Below, in pieces: positions 19,149-27,822 of a DNA stretch of 64,000 bases. The stretch's first letter is position 1. Each line of letters starts with the position of its first letter. The translations under genes and the position numbers were made by a program. Source of the DNA: Gimesia sp. (GTDB lineage: Bacteria > Planctomycetota > Planctomycetia > Planctomycetales > Planctomycetaceae); assembly GCF_040219335.1 (NCBI RefSeq), contig NZ_JAVJSQ010000028.1, forward strand, positions 1 through 64,000, in the 5' to 3' direction. The notes under the pieces were generated by a model, which was not told the origin of the DNA, did no database searches, and saw nothing but the letters and a program-made list of their open reading frames with translations.

Positions 19149-20045
19149 CTAGTTGCCTCTTTGATCAGCTCGAGATTTCCGGAGTTGGGTTAACAGTTCT
19201 ACGATTGCCTTGTGGGTATGGTACGTCTGACTGATGACCAGAGATTTGGAATGAGGTACCGCCGAAATCGTTCCTGTGTAGTTCGGATGCGTACTGCTGG
19301 AATTGTGTTTTCCACCTGAGGTACCACCCGGCAGCGGGCTGGCGACTTCTACGATGACGCTTCCCTGGATGTTGAAAAATCCGTTATCTTTGTCAGAGTT
19401 AGGAGTTCCCTTTTTGTTCTGAGCCGAATTGATTGCCTGAGATGATTTCCCAGTGCGTTCCCAGATGCCAAGATTTGCTTTCTGAATGGCTGCAATCAGG
19501 GCCTGGTAATCATCATCCGTCTGACAGAGATCACCCACGGGATAAACGCGCGTTTTGAAGGTTGCACTGGCTTTGGCTTGTGATGTGATGAGGATCAAAT
19601 CCCGATCGACGACGTAGGTCAGATTGAGGGGATCCAGAATCTGTTTCAACGCATTATCAAGGGTGATGTTTTTGAGCCGAGTGTCGATGGGCTCTGCGGG
19701 CGTTAATCCAATTGCTCCCAGGTCCTGGGCCTGGATGACAACAGGAACATTGTGGAGGTCACTGAAAAAAGTCATAGCTTCATCCAGGGGAATCTCCGGG
19801 AAATTGGCTTCTGTCTCTGCCTGCAGTGCCGCCTCCAGGTTTTCCTCGCGTGCCGTCAATGCGGGGTAAAACGATTGTTTCAGAGTCGTTTTTTTAGCGA
19901 TGTTCTTATCGGCTGAACTGGTTACCTGCCTGGATGATTTTTTATCTCCCAGAGCCAGACTGATGGACCAGCCGGAAACGACGATGCTGCCGACGAGCAT
20001 TGCCAGTGCGGCGCATCGGATCTTGCGACGCTTATAAACTGTCAT
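19149..20045 (-). CDS. Exported STN-domain protein 1
   Basis: Protein of 298 residues. The frame extends to 20117, but AGGAG lies before the ATG at 20045 (MTVYKRRKIR), which also gives a clean signal-anchor. The middle (about 90-170) is a secretin/TonB short N-terminal (STN)-like fold: a FPEIPLDEAMTFF helix, NVPVVIQ strand, then LKNITLDNALKQIL and YVVDRDLILIT. It then has TRVYPVGDLCQT, shared with the next gene, and ends LTQLRKSR. No secretin pore domain follows. First paralog of three in tandem; role unknown, perhaps a periplasmic adaptor. Confidence 0.82.
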   Translation of the reverse strand: MTVYKRRKIRCAALAMLVGSIVVSGWSISLALGDKKSSRQVTSSADKNIAKKTTLKQSFYPALTAREENLEAALQAETEANFPEIPLDEAMTFFSDLHNVPVVIQAQDLGAIGLTPAEPIDTRLKNITLDNALKQILDPLNLTYVVDRDLILITSQAKASATFKTRVYPVGDLCQTDDDYQALIAAIQKANLGIWERTGKSSQAINSAQNKKGTPNSDKDNGFFNIQGSVIVEVASPLPGGTSGGKHNSSSTHPNYTGTISAVPHSKSLVISQTYHTHKAIVELLTQLRKSRADQRGN

Positions 20046-20127
20046 CTTAATCTCCTGTTTTGAATGAGTGTGGTTTCGTTCCATACTATCTTTAAACGAA
20101 TTCCATGAGAGATTCAAATTGACTTGA

Positions 20128-21015
20128 TCAATTCACATCACGCGCTTCCCGGAGCTGAGTCAACAGTTCAACGATTGCATTGTGAGCATGGTAAGTCTGG
20201 CAGATAACCAGGGCTTTGCTTTGCGGCACGATCGAGATGGTTCCGCCATCGTCATCGTGATACAGACTGGCTCCCAGTACTGCATTCATGCCCTGCTGAT
20301 CGGAAACCTGGAAGAAACCGCCTCCAGCACCCCCAGCGCCGCCACCCATACCACCACCGCCACCGAATCCACCCCCCGCCTGCTGACTGGGGGTGACTTC
20401 ACTTTTCAGCGTCCGCCATCTGCCCACACTGGTGTTTTTGATGACCGATTCCAGCATCAGATAGTCGATGGGGGTCTGACATAAATCGCCTACCGGATAG
20501 ACGCGTGTTTTTAACATGTCTTCAGCCCTACCCCGGGTTGTGATTTTGACCACATCCCGATCGAGGACGTACGTGAGACCGATCGGCTCCAAAACTAGAT
20601 CGAGGGCTGTTTTGAGCGAAATATTCTCGACAGAGATGTTGACCGGCTCATCAGTCGTCAGTCCATCCTGTCCCAGATCGTTTGCAAAAATCACAAAGTT
20701 GATGCCCGTAGAGTCCTGATAAAACGTGATGACATCGCTCAAAGCGGCATCTACGAATTCCGCGGTGACCGTTTCGTTAAGCTTTTCCTGAAACTCTTTT
20801 TCAAACTTTGTGAGTGCGGGAAAAAAGATCTGTTTTGTCGGGGCCGTTAGTGCTGTTGCTGTCGCTAAATCGGAGGCAACCGCCGGCGGAGCCGGTTTTT
20901 TAGCCTGCCTGGCTTTGGTCTGCTCTTTGTCTTCAGCCTGGGCTGTAACTAATAATCCACCTGCAAGGAGTCCCAGCAGTGTCCAGGTCATTCTGCGTTT
21001 TCCAGTTTGTAACAT
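20128..21015 (-). CDS. Exported STN-domain protein 2
   Basis: Protein of 295 residues with a signal peptide (about 1-28, TAQA-EDKE). The STN-like core includes FVDAALSDVITFYQ, EPVNISVENISLKTALDLVL and LTYVLDRDVVKIT, then TRVYPVGDLCQT. A glycine-rich stretch (about residues 222-246) separates the core from a C-terminal segment with TISIVPQSKALVICQTYHAHNAIVELLTQLR. AGGAG precedes the ATG. Same family as its two neighbours, most similar to the gene at 19149. No secretin domain. Confidence 0.83.
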   Translation of the reverse strand: MLQTGKRRMTWTLLGLLAGGLLVTAQAEDKEQTKARQAKKPAPPAVASDLATATALTAPTKQIFFPALTKFEKEFQEKLNETVTAEFVDAALSDVITFYQDSTGINFVIFANDLGQDGLTTDEPVNISVENISLKTALDLVLEPIGLTYVLDRDVVKITTRGRAEDMLKTRVYPVGDLCQTPIDYLMLESVIKNTSVGRWRTLKSEVTPSQQAGGGFGGGGGMGGGAGGAGGGFFQVSDQQGMNAVLGASLYHDDDGGTISIVPQSKALVICQTYHAHNAIVELLTQLREARDVN

Positions 21016-21059
21016 GCCTTACTCCTATTGATTTTCAGGGGTAATTGACTGACTGAACT

Positions 21060-21887
21060 TCAATTCGTTTCCGGGACTGCTCTCATCTGAATCTGACGAA
21101 CCTGCCGCAATTGTGTGAGCAGTTCCACGATTTTCTCATGTACTTCGTCGGTCTCATTGACTACCAGAGCCTGGCACTGGGGGACGGCCGTGATGGAAGA
21201 ACTGAGCACTCCAGTTGGTGCAGCGAAAGGCGATGGTGCAGGAGTGCTCATGACCTGGGATTGGGCCGAGAGTCGTTGACGTCGGGCCCAGATGTTCGGC
21301 CGACAGGCAGTGCCGATCGCTTTTTCGATGGCTTCGTATTCTTCAGCAGAATGGCACAGAATGCCGACCGGGTAAATCCGCGTTATCAGATGGCGGTCGA
21401 CTTCTGCCTGTGTGGTGATCTTGAGGACTTCCTGGTCAATTTCATAGGCCAGTCCCAGCGGCTCCAGAATGATTTTTAACGCCGATTTGAGAGATACCCC
21501 ATGCAGGGAAACATTAACAGGCTCATCGGCAGTGATTCCGAGTTCTTTCAATGCTGATCCCGAGACATACATATTAATGCCATGCTGCTTCTGGATTTCA
21601 TTAAGTGCCTGAGTGAGGGGGACATTGGGAAAGTTGGCTCTCGTGTTGGTATTGAGAGCATCCTGAATTTGCTGTACGCGGGGATTTAGTTCCGGATAGA
21701 ACGGCTGTTTGACCTTAACGACCTGTTGTGGAACCGCTGCCTGCTTTTGCTTAACTGTGAATTTAACAGGCCAGTTAACCGTTTTTAAGGTTGGCTTGGC
21801 CGGCTTATCTTCTGACTGGGCAGTGATCGGTGGCGTCGTGCCAAAGCACATCAGACAAATAGAAGTGACAATGAATAATGCTCGCAT
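21060..21887 (-). CDS. Exported STN-domain protein 3
   Basis: Protein of 275 residues. I chose the ATG at 21887 over 21926 because AAGGAG lies 9 bases upstream and the signal peptide then starts MRALFIVTS. The STN-like core is FPNVPLTQALNEIQ, EPVNVSLHGVSLKSALKIIL and LAYEIDQEVLKIT; the following motif is TRIYPVGILCHS, so Cys is kept and the flanking residues vary. C-terminus has SITAVPQCQALVVNETDEVHEKIVELLTQLR in parts, as in the paralogs. It is transcribed first of the three. Confidence 0.82.
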   Translation of the reverse strand: MRALFIVTSICLMCFGTTPPITAQSEDKPAKPTLKTVNWPVKFTVKQKQAAVPQQVVKVKQPFYPELNPRVQQIQDALNTNTRANFPNVPLTQALNEIQKQHGINMYVSGSALKELGITADEPVNVSLHGVSLKSALKIILEPLGLAYEIDQEVLKITTQAEVDRHLITRIYPVGILCHSAEEYEAIEKAIGTACRPNIWARRQRLSAQSQVMSTPAPSPFAAPTGVLSSSITAVPQCQALVVNETDEVHEKIVELLTQLRQVRQIQMRAVPETN

Positions 21888-22189
21888 AACAGACTCCTTC
21901 AATGCGCAGGTGAAAGCAGTTGACACTGACTGTGAGTGAGAAAGTACGTTGTCAGTTCAAGTGGTGAAATACCGTCGAGAACGTCTCCGTCTCAAAGCCT
22001 GATGTACTGGCCCGACAGAAACCGGTTTGCAATCAATGGGCTCAATCAAATGCAGAAATGAAAAGGTATAAACTTGAGACCATAAGAGATGACATAAATG
22101 AATCCATGTATATTGCCTGATGGTAAACGGCTGAATTCTATCTGTCAACAAATTTCTGGAGTAAAGCAGCGAATGGACCACGCACCGGA

Positions 22190-23614
22190 TCACAACTGTT
22201 TTTGAGTAAACCGTTTCAGGATGAATAAAAATCCGGGAATGGTCAGCAGCAGGCCAGTCAGTAGAAAACCCCAGCCCGCGCCCAACGGTCCGTAGGTTTT
22301 TCCCAGGTACCAGACCAGCCCTCCGGTGATGAGTTGCGAACCGGTATTGAGGAACAGAAAGGGTTCCTGCTTAAAGGGGCGGATATACGCCATCACACAC
22401 TGGGCGATATGAATCGGAATCAGGGCGAGTGCCAGCAGGACCGTCGGATACAGAGGGAGAATCCGCCGCTGTAATTTATGAACCAGATCCCAGAGGGGCT
22501 GCAGAACACTCCAGGACTCCGGAAGTTCCGTTCCCTGAAGCAGTTGCAGGATCCAGACGATCAGACAGAATAGCGTCCCTCCCGCAATCAGGACCTGCGT
22601 AGAGACCTGAAACAGACGCCAGAACACCCGCTTGAATTCCTGGAGATTGTTTTGGGCTACCAGCGAACCAAACAGGGGCGCCCGACTCAGCATCCAGGAA
22701 TAGGCGGCCATTTGCAGTGTCATCAGGGCAGTCCAGGTCAGACCCAGCTGGCCGGCGACTTCCGGGCCTTGGTATTCAAACATCAGGGGAATCACAAATG
22801 AACTGGTGAAGTAGGTTGCCATCGCCTGGATTGCCAGCTTCCAGTGTAGAGGCCAGACCTCTTCTGACCAGCTGACGCCGGGGCCGCTGCGTGCCGGCAG
22901 CAGGGAAGCAAAAAAACGTCGATAGCGCACGCCAATCAACCAGAGTTCCCAGAACAGGCGGACGGCACAGATGGCGACACTGGTCCAGAGTCCCGCGCCA
23001 CTGGAGATCGCGATCCAGACAACCAGGGTGGCCGTGACACTCTGAAAGGCGCGATAGCGATTGGTTACCGAAACCTGATCACAGCCATCCAGCAGTGTCA
23101 GGCAGGGAGTGGCGACGAGTGTCAGCGCGGTGAGTCCGACAATGCAGTACCAGGGGCCCTGCCAGTCAACGCCATCTGCAGGTTGTGACTGAAAGAACCA
23201 GTAACCTGCGATGCCGATCCCTCCGACAAAGAACAGTCCGGCGATGCTGTACCATTTAAGAACCAGGGCCGCCAGACTGCGCATCCGGGAGAGAGCTGCC
23301 TCTTCTCCGATCAGATTTCCTCGCTCGTCGATTTCCAGCTTTGACCATTCATGGCTCGTCAGATAAAGAGTTACGACCTGCATCCCCATTTCGACAAATG
23401 TCTGCAACGCGACCAGCGCACCAAAGGTATAATAATAGCCCTGCAATTCACTGGAGAAAAAAGCGACGATCAGCAACATCGTCACCGGGCCTGATACGAA
23501 CTGCCAGCCCCGACTGACCAGCGCATAAAAGACGGCCCGGTTGACTTCCATTCGGTTCAGTAGACGCCGGGGCCAGCTGCGCTGTTGTGGTTGAGGTTCC
23601 CGCTGTTCGCTCAT
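22190..23614 (-). CDS. Polysaccharide flippase-like membrane protein
   Basis: Protein of 474 residues with about 12 membrane segments spread evenly, a basic cytosolic N-terminus and no other domain. The layout matches the MOP/Wzx-type flippase superfamily, which moves lipid-linked oligosaccharides across the inner membrane. Sequence motifs are weak, so the family call rests on topology and on features such as VEMGMQVVTLYLTSHEW after the second helix. It follows the ATP-grasp gene by 37 bases on the same strand. It could instead be a different multidrug/oligosaccharide-type exporter. Confidence 0.65.
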   Translation of the reverse strand: MSEQREPQPQQRSWPRRLLNRMEVNRAVFYALVSRGWQFVSGPVTMLLIVAFFSSELQGYYYTFGALVALQTFVEMGMQVVTLYLTSHEWSKLEIDERGNLIGEEAALSRMRSLAALVLKWYSIAGLFFVGGIGIAGYWFFQSQPADGVDWQGPWYCIVGLTALTLVATPCLTLLDGCDQVSVTNRYRAFQSVTATLVVWIAISSGAGLWTSVAICAVRLFWELWLIGVRYRRFFASLLPARSGPGVSWSEEVWPLHWKLAIQAMATYFTSSFVIPLMFEYQGPEVAGQLGLTWTALMTLQMAAYSWMLSRAPLFGSLVAQNNLQEFKRVFWRLFQVSTQVLIAGGTLFCLIVWILQLLQGTELPESWSVLQPLWDLVHKLQRRILPLYPTVLLALALIPIHIAQCVMAYIRPFKQEPFLFLNTGSQLITGGLVWYLGKTYGPLGAGWGFLLTGLLLTIPGFLFILKRFTQKQL

Positions 23615-23651
23615 GAAGTATGGTCAATTCTGTTTGTTCAATCGTGACATC

Positions 23652-24863
23652 TCAACCGGTCGTTTGATTCAGCTCGGTATGCGCGTCATACAACGCTGCT
23701 TCAGTTGTCAGCAGGTCTGTATCATTTTCCGCGATCAATACGAGACTGGCCAGACGTGGAGGCTGCCCCTCAATCTGATCGGGAGAAGTTGGTCGCACAT
23801 TGGCACCGCCAGGCAACTGTTGTGTCACACATCTTAACCAGTTTGAAAAGTCGATACCATACGACTCTTTCCAGGGGAAGTGCAGCCAGCTGGCGACCTG
23901 ATCTGCAGTCAGGAATCGCTGAAAACCGAGCGCGAGTCGCCCCATCGTATACCGTGCATTGAGATCCTGCAGCGGTCGTAATCGCGTGTTTCCCTCAGCA
24001 TCGCGGTACTGCATCGCATCGATGCCCACTGGTCCTGTATAGCCAGTCTGCTGAACGGCGCAGGCGACCCGTTGTGCGACGTCAATTGCGGGTTGCCATT
24101 GTTGAAGTGTCGAATCATCGACGTTGATACGACTGCCACGATACTGACCGCGCGTATCATTCAGCAGTACCGTCAGTCCGAAGAGCGTTGGTTCTCCTGC
24201 AGCAGGGATTTCCAGTTGAATTCCAGCTTCACTGATCCGCTCGACCCAGGGTTCCAGAAACAGGGGTTGTCCCTGTGTCAGTCGTTTTGCGGCCCAGCCT
24301 CGGATTGGTTCGCTGAGCTTCGGTCCGCGTCCGCACATGCGTTCCCGGGCCGACATACTGAAGTTTGCTTTCAATACCCAGCTGGAGTCGTCCGAATCTG
24401 AAAAGGCTTGCAGCGCCTGTTCCAGAGATTCCAGGCTTTCGACGCGACAACTGCCGGGCAGCGCCAGTTCCCAGTCCGTTTCCAGCTGGAATGAGAAAGA
24501 ACGCGCGTTGACCGTGCTCGCAGCAGACAGTATACCCGTCTCAATGGAGAAGCCTTTCGCTTCTGCGAGCCTTGTCATTTCAGTAGACCACCCCCAGGGA
24601 ACGAACGTCAGGGAGCGGGCCGCTTCCGTTGTGGGCCACTCGGACGTGAATTCGATGGGGGGAAATCCGGAGGTCTCCAGTCGTTCTGTAAATTCCCGGG
24701 GAACTGCAGCCGGTAAATAGATCTGATCTCCCGCCTCGGCCAGCCCCAGCCAGCAACAGGCCAGGCTCGATGTGAGTGAGGCTGCTGCGCCGGTCGAACT
24801 GCCATACGTCTCCCCGGCGAGCTGATGTTCGAAATCAAAGTTACCGTAAAAAAAACGAGGCAT
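23652..24863 (-). CDS. ATP-grasp domain protein
   Basis: Protein of 403 residues. ATP-grasp features are visible: SWVLKANFSMSARERM near residues 160-176 (ATP-binding Lys and flexible loop), FLEPWVERISEAGIQ near 208 (the hinge), and GPVGIDAMQY then RPLQDLNARYTMGR (metal-binding acidic and Asn residues). Such proteins ligate a carboxylate to an amine or thiol. No signal peptide; cytosolic. It lies just upstream of the flippase-like gene in the same direction, suggesting work on a surface or peptide precursor, but this is inference. No clear ribosome binding site. Confidence 0.7.
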   Translation of the reverse strand: MPRFFYGNFDFEHQLAGETYGSSTGAAASLTSSLACCWLGLAEAGDQIYLPAAVPREFTERLETSGFPPIEFTSEWPTTEAARSLTFVPWGWSTEMTRLAEAKGFSIETGILSAASTVNARSFSFQLETDWELALPGSCRVESLESLEQALQAFSDSDDSSWVLKANFSMSARERMCGRGPKLSEPIRGWAAKRLTQGQPLFLEPWVERISEAGIQLEIPAAGEPTLFGLTVLLNDTRGQYRGSRINVDDSTLQQWQPAIDVAQRVACAVQQTGYTGPVGIDAMQYRDAEGNTRLRPLQDLNARYTMGRLALGFQRFLTADQVASWLHFPWKESYGIDFSNWLRCVTQQLPGGANVRPTSPDQIEGQPPRLASLVLIAENDTDLLTTEAALYDAHTELNQTTG

Positions 24864-24945
24864 GTGGCAGTCAATATGACGGGAGCGGAACGGGATATTC
24901 TCAACAGAAGTTGATCATCGGGATTGGGCAGACGAATCAAAAATC

Positions 24946-24954
24946 TGTTATACT
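24946..24954 (+). promoter_or_regulatory. Putative extended -10 promoter
   Basis: TGTTATACT (TG, one base, TATACT at 24949-24954) in the gap between divergent genes, 54 bases before the ATG at 25009. No good -35 at the right distance, as is usual for extended -10 promoters. Confidence 0.5.
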
Positions 24955-25008
24955 ATTTGCTTCCATCCGAAACTATCCTCACACCCGAATTCTCAGGAAA
25001 GTCAACCG

Positions 25009-26418
25009 ATGTCCGTAATGTCTCTACCCCGTATGATTGTCGTCAGTCTCTGTTCGCTGTTATTAATGGTGGTCCCTGTCTTCGCAGAAGATTCCCCAAA
25101 ACAGTCAAAGGAAAAGACACTCAAAGTCGCGACGTTTGCGATCGACATCACTCCCCCTATCGGGCATCCACTCTGTTACGGGCACATTGCGCCGGCTAAA
25201 AAAGTAGTGGATCCGTTAAGTGCCCGCGGTATGATTCTGCTGGGCGGAGATCAACCGATCGTCCTGCTGGCCCTGGACTGGGTGGGAGCGAACAACGGTG
25301 CCCAGGATGAATGGAAGAAAGCACTGGCGGCAGCAGTAGGGACAACGCCCGACCATTGTGCGGTTCACTGCCTGCATCAGCATGACGCACCCGGCGTCGA
25401 TATCACGGCGAATCAACGGCTCAAAGAGAACGGCCTGGAAGGGGTGATGTACCAGGAAGCGTATTTGAAAGATGTGATGCAGCGTACGATCGAAGCAGCA
25501 CAGCAGAGTCTGAAACAGGCCCGCCCCGTGACCCACGTCGGAACCGGAAAAGGGAAGGTGAAGCAGTTTGCTTCCAATCGTCGCATCCTGGGACCGGATG
25601 GCAAAGTGAAAATCGTGCGTTTCAGTTCGTCCCGAAACCTGGCTGCCATCAAGGCGCCGGAAGGTGTGATCGATCCTTATGTCCGTCTGCTCAGCCTGTG
25701 GGACGGTGATGAGCCTGTAGTCGTACTCAGTTATTACGCGACGCATCCGCAAAGTTATTACGGACGTGGCGGCATCAGTTGTGACACGGTAGGCCTGGCG
25801 CGAGGACTGCATGAAAAACAGTTGCCCGGCGCGCTGCAGATTCATTTCGACGGTGCAGGAGGCAACATCGGTGCTGGAAAATATAACAATGGTGATCCGG
25901 AGAATCGCCCTCTGCTCGCACAGCGGCTGGCAGACGGGATGCAAGCTGCCTGGAAGTCGACCGAAAAAACACCGGTGACAGCACAGGATGTCAGCTGGAG
26001 TGTGAAACCGGTTCTGCTTCCACTGCGGGATACGCTGGATGAGGAACAGCTCACAACGATTTTGAAAAATCCCCAGGGACGGATCACCGATCGTATCCGG
26101 GCGGCCCGTGATCTGGATTATCTGAAACGGACCCAGGCTGGAGAGACGATCGACATCACCCGCTTGAAAATCGGACCGGCCCAGGTGATCCATATGCCGG
26201 GCGAACTGTTTGTAGAATATCAGCTTGCAGCGCAGAAAATGGCCCCCGATGATTTCGTCTGCATGGCCGCGTATGGCGATCAGGGACCCGGTTATATCGG
26301 CACGACGATCGCGTATGCCCAGGGAGGCTACGAAACCGGCCGTGTTTCACGGACGGCACCGGAAGTCGAGGATGTGCTGATGCAGACGTTACGGGAACTG
26401 GTCGCGAACAAGGAGTAG
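25009..26418 (+). CDS. Exported neutral-ceramidase-like protein
   Basis: Protein of 469 residues with a signal peptide (about 1-26). It has the N-terminal fold of neutral/alkaline non-lysosomal ceramidases: VATFAIDITPPIGHPL at the start of the mature protein, CLHQHDAPGVD (metal-site His), YATHPQSYYGRGGISCDTVG and a region FDGAGGNIGAGKY where true ceramidases carry the nucleophilic Ser (GDVSPN). That Ser is absent here, so amide hydrolysis of ceramide is doubtful. Many planctomycete members share this; they may act on other substrates. The C-terminal immunoglobulin-like domain of true ceramidases is missing. Confidence 0.82.
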   Translation: MSVMSLPRMIVVSLCSLLLMVVPVFAEDSPKQSKEKTLKVATFAIDITPPIGHPLCYGHIAPAKKVVDPLSARGMILLGGDQPIVLLALDWVGANNGAQDEWKKALAAAVGTTPDHCAVHCLHQHDAPGVDITANQRLKENGLEGVMYQEAYLKDVMQRTIEAAQQSLKQARPVTHVGTGKGKVKQFASNRRILGPDGKVKIVRFSSSRNLAAIKAPEGVIDPYVRLLSLWDGDEPVVVLSYYATHPQSYYGRGGISCDTVGLARGLHEKQLPGALQIHFDGAGGNIGAGKYNNGDPENRPLLAQRLADGMQAAWKSTEKTPVTAQDVSWSVKPVLLPLRDTLDEEQLTTILKNPQGRITDRIRAARDLDYLKRTQAGETIDITRLKIGPAQVIHMPGELFVEYQLAAQKMAPDDFVCMAAYGDQGPGYIGTTIAYAQGGYETGRVSRTAPEVEDVLMQTLRELVANKE

Positions 26419-26435
26419 CAGCGCTATCGAATCGT

Positions 26436-27647
26436 CTATTCCGTTCTGGAAGGATGCGACCATTTAATTCGCGATGTATACACCCGGTTGTTGCTGCCAT
26501 ATTTTTCGATGCCGATCGGCTGCATCCACTCGGCAACAACGACCCAGGTTTCAGAGGGGCTGATGTTGACGACGGCGAAGTTACCCATGCGGGCTCCTTT
26601 TTCCGGGACGATGATCCGTTCGGTATCCCGTTTGACCCGGAGTGTGCCAGGATCGACTTCCGCCATGAACAGCGGCGCCCGGTGCCGGAAGACGTGATCA
26701 TTGTTCGCACCGCGCCGTGTGTAAACCAGAAAGAGTCCGTCGCTGTGTGTGACCCAGTGCTGCTGCGTGTTGTAGTTTCCCAGTTCCTCGCCATCGTCGA
26801 ATTTCCAGACGACCGGCTCTGAATAGTTCAGGCCGTCATCACTGACGGAGACGTAGCCCTTATCATCATTCCGCATCGTCAGGTAATACTTCTGCTGGAA
26901 TTTTGTGATAGACGGTTCATACAGGCCCCGCTTCACAGGCACCGTATGTGTGCTGCCATGCTTTTTGTAAGTCAGTTTCTCACCATCAAAATCGCAGAGA
27001 ACCACAGTGGTGCTGTACTGCTTTTCTTTTTTAGGTTTGAAGTAAACGGGCAGCAGGATGGTGCCATCCTTACGGTCCCAGCGTTGGGCCGAGCCGGCAC
27101 CGCAGTTTTCAAAACGGGGCTCGTCAGGCATGCTCATCGTCGTCCAGTCGGACCAGGTGTGGTCCTGCTGATTGTAAACCGAGTAAGCAACGCTTCGTTT
27201 GCGAACATGCATGACTTTGTTGTTTTCGTAGCGGACCGAGTGTCCGGTTCCTAACAGTTTTCTGGTCTTCGCGTGCCAGCCGGGTGTAAAATCGCAGATG
27301 GCGATCTCGCGCGTGTCAGACAGTCGACGACGGGCCAGAGTCTCGTGTTTGATGGGGCCGATCCAGTTTTCACCATCACTGGTCCGCATTTCATTCAGGG
27401 CATAGAACACATCCGAACCGGTCAGGAGCAGCTTCTGCATGGTGAGGACAACAGTTGCCGGAAAATCGCCCGACTGGGGAATCGCGCCCGCGCGGGCCTG
27501 TACCCAGCAGGTCTTACCATCAAAGCCTTCCCGCACAGTTCTCAGGTCGACTTCATAGGTGAGTGGTTTTCTGTCGTCTGCGTTAAGTGACACCGGGCCG
27601 ATGGTCAACAGGCTTAAAACGAGACAGAGCAGGTTGCGAATTTTCAT
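26436..27647 (-). CDS. Exported sialidase-like beta-propeller protein
   Basis: Protein of 403 residues with a signal peptide (1 to about 23). Asp-box-like repeats are visible (TSDGENWIG near 90, SVSDDGLNYS near 265), with EPSITKF-YLTMRNDD between them, consistent with a six-bladed BNR/sialidase propeller. Several Arg residues that could form an arginine triad occur (ARRRLSDTRE, MRNDD, TRRG), but the triad cannot be assigned with certainty. GAGGTTCTCC precedes the ATG. Converges on the ceramidase-like gene with a 17-base gap. Exo-sialidase or other glycosidase; substrate unknown. Confidence 0.78.
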   Translation of the reverse strand: MKIRNLLCLVLSLLTIGPVSLNADDRKPLTYEVDLRTVREGFDGKTCWVQARAGAIPQSGDFPATVVLTMQKLLLTGSDVFYALNEMRTSDGENWIGPIKHETLARRRLSDTREIAICDFTPGWHAKTRKLLGTGHSVRYENNKVMHVRKRSVAYSVYNQQDHTWSDWTTMSMPDEPRFENCGAGSAQRWDRKDGTILLPVYFKPKKEKQYSTTVVLCDFDGEKLTYKKHGSTHTVPVKRGLYEPSITKFQQKYYLTMRNDDKGYVSVSDDGLNYSEPVVWKFDDGEELGNYNTQQHWVTHSDGLFLVYTRRGANNDHVFRHRAPLFMAEVDPGTLRVKRDTERIIVPEKGARMGNFAVVNISPSETWVVVAEWMQPIGIEKYGSNNRVYTSRIKWSHPSRTE

Positions 27648-27822
27648 GGAGAACCTCTGGTTGGATGAGATCTGGTAAGTCCTTTTACAATACGCAGAAT
27701 ATAAGGCTTCCTCAATAGCAGAGCAGGAACCTGGTGAATGAGTTGTTGAATTATCCCAACGGCAGGTTCTACAATGACGATCAGCAGTTCTTTTCTCTTA
27801 CTCCTGTTGCCGGAGTCGAATC

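Noticed and set aside
21957-22193. 78-codon minus frame overlapping the flippase-like gene end
   Set aside because: No ribosome binding site or recognisable domain; Arg-rich tail looks random.
24946-24954. TTGGGC as a -35 box for the ceramidase-like gene
   Set aside because: Spacer of 19 bases and weak match; the extended -10 alone is the better reading.
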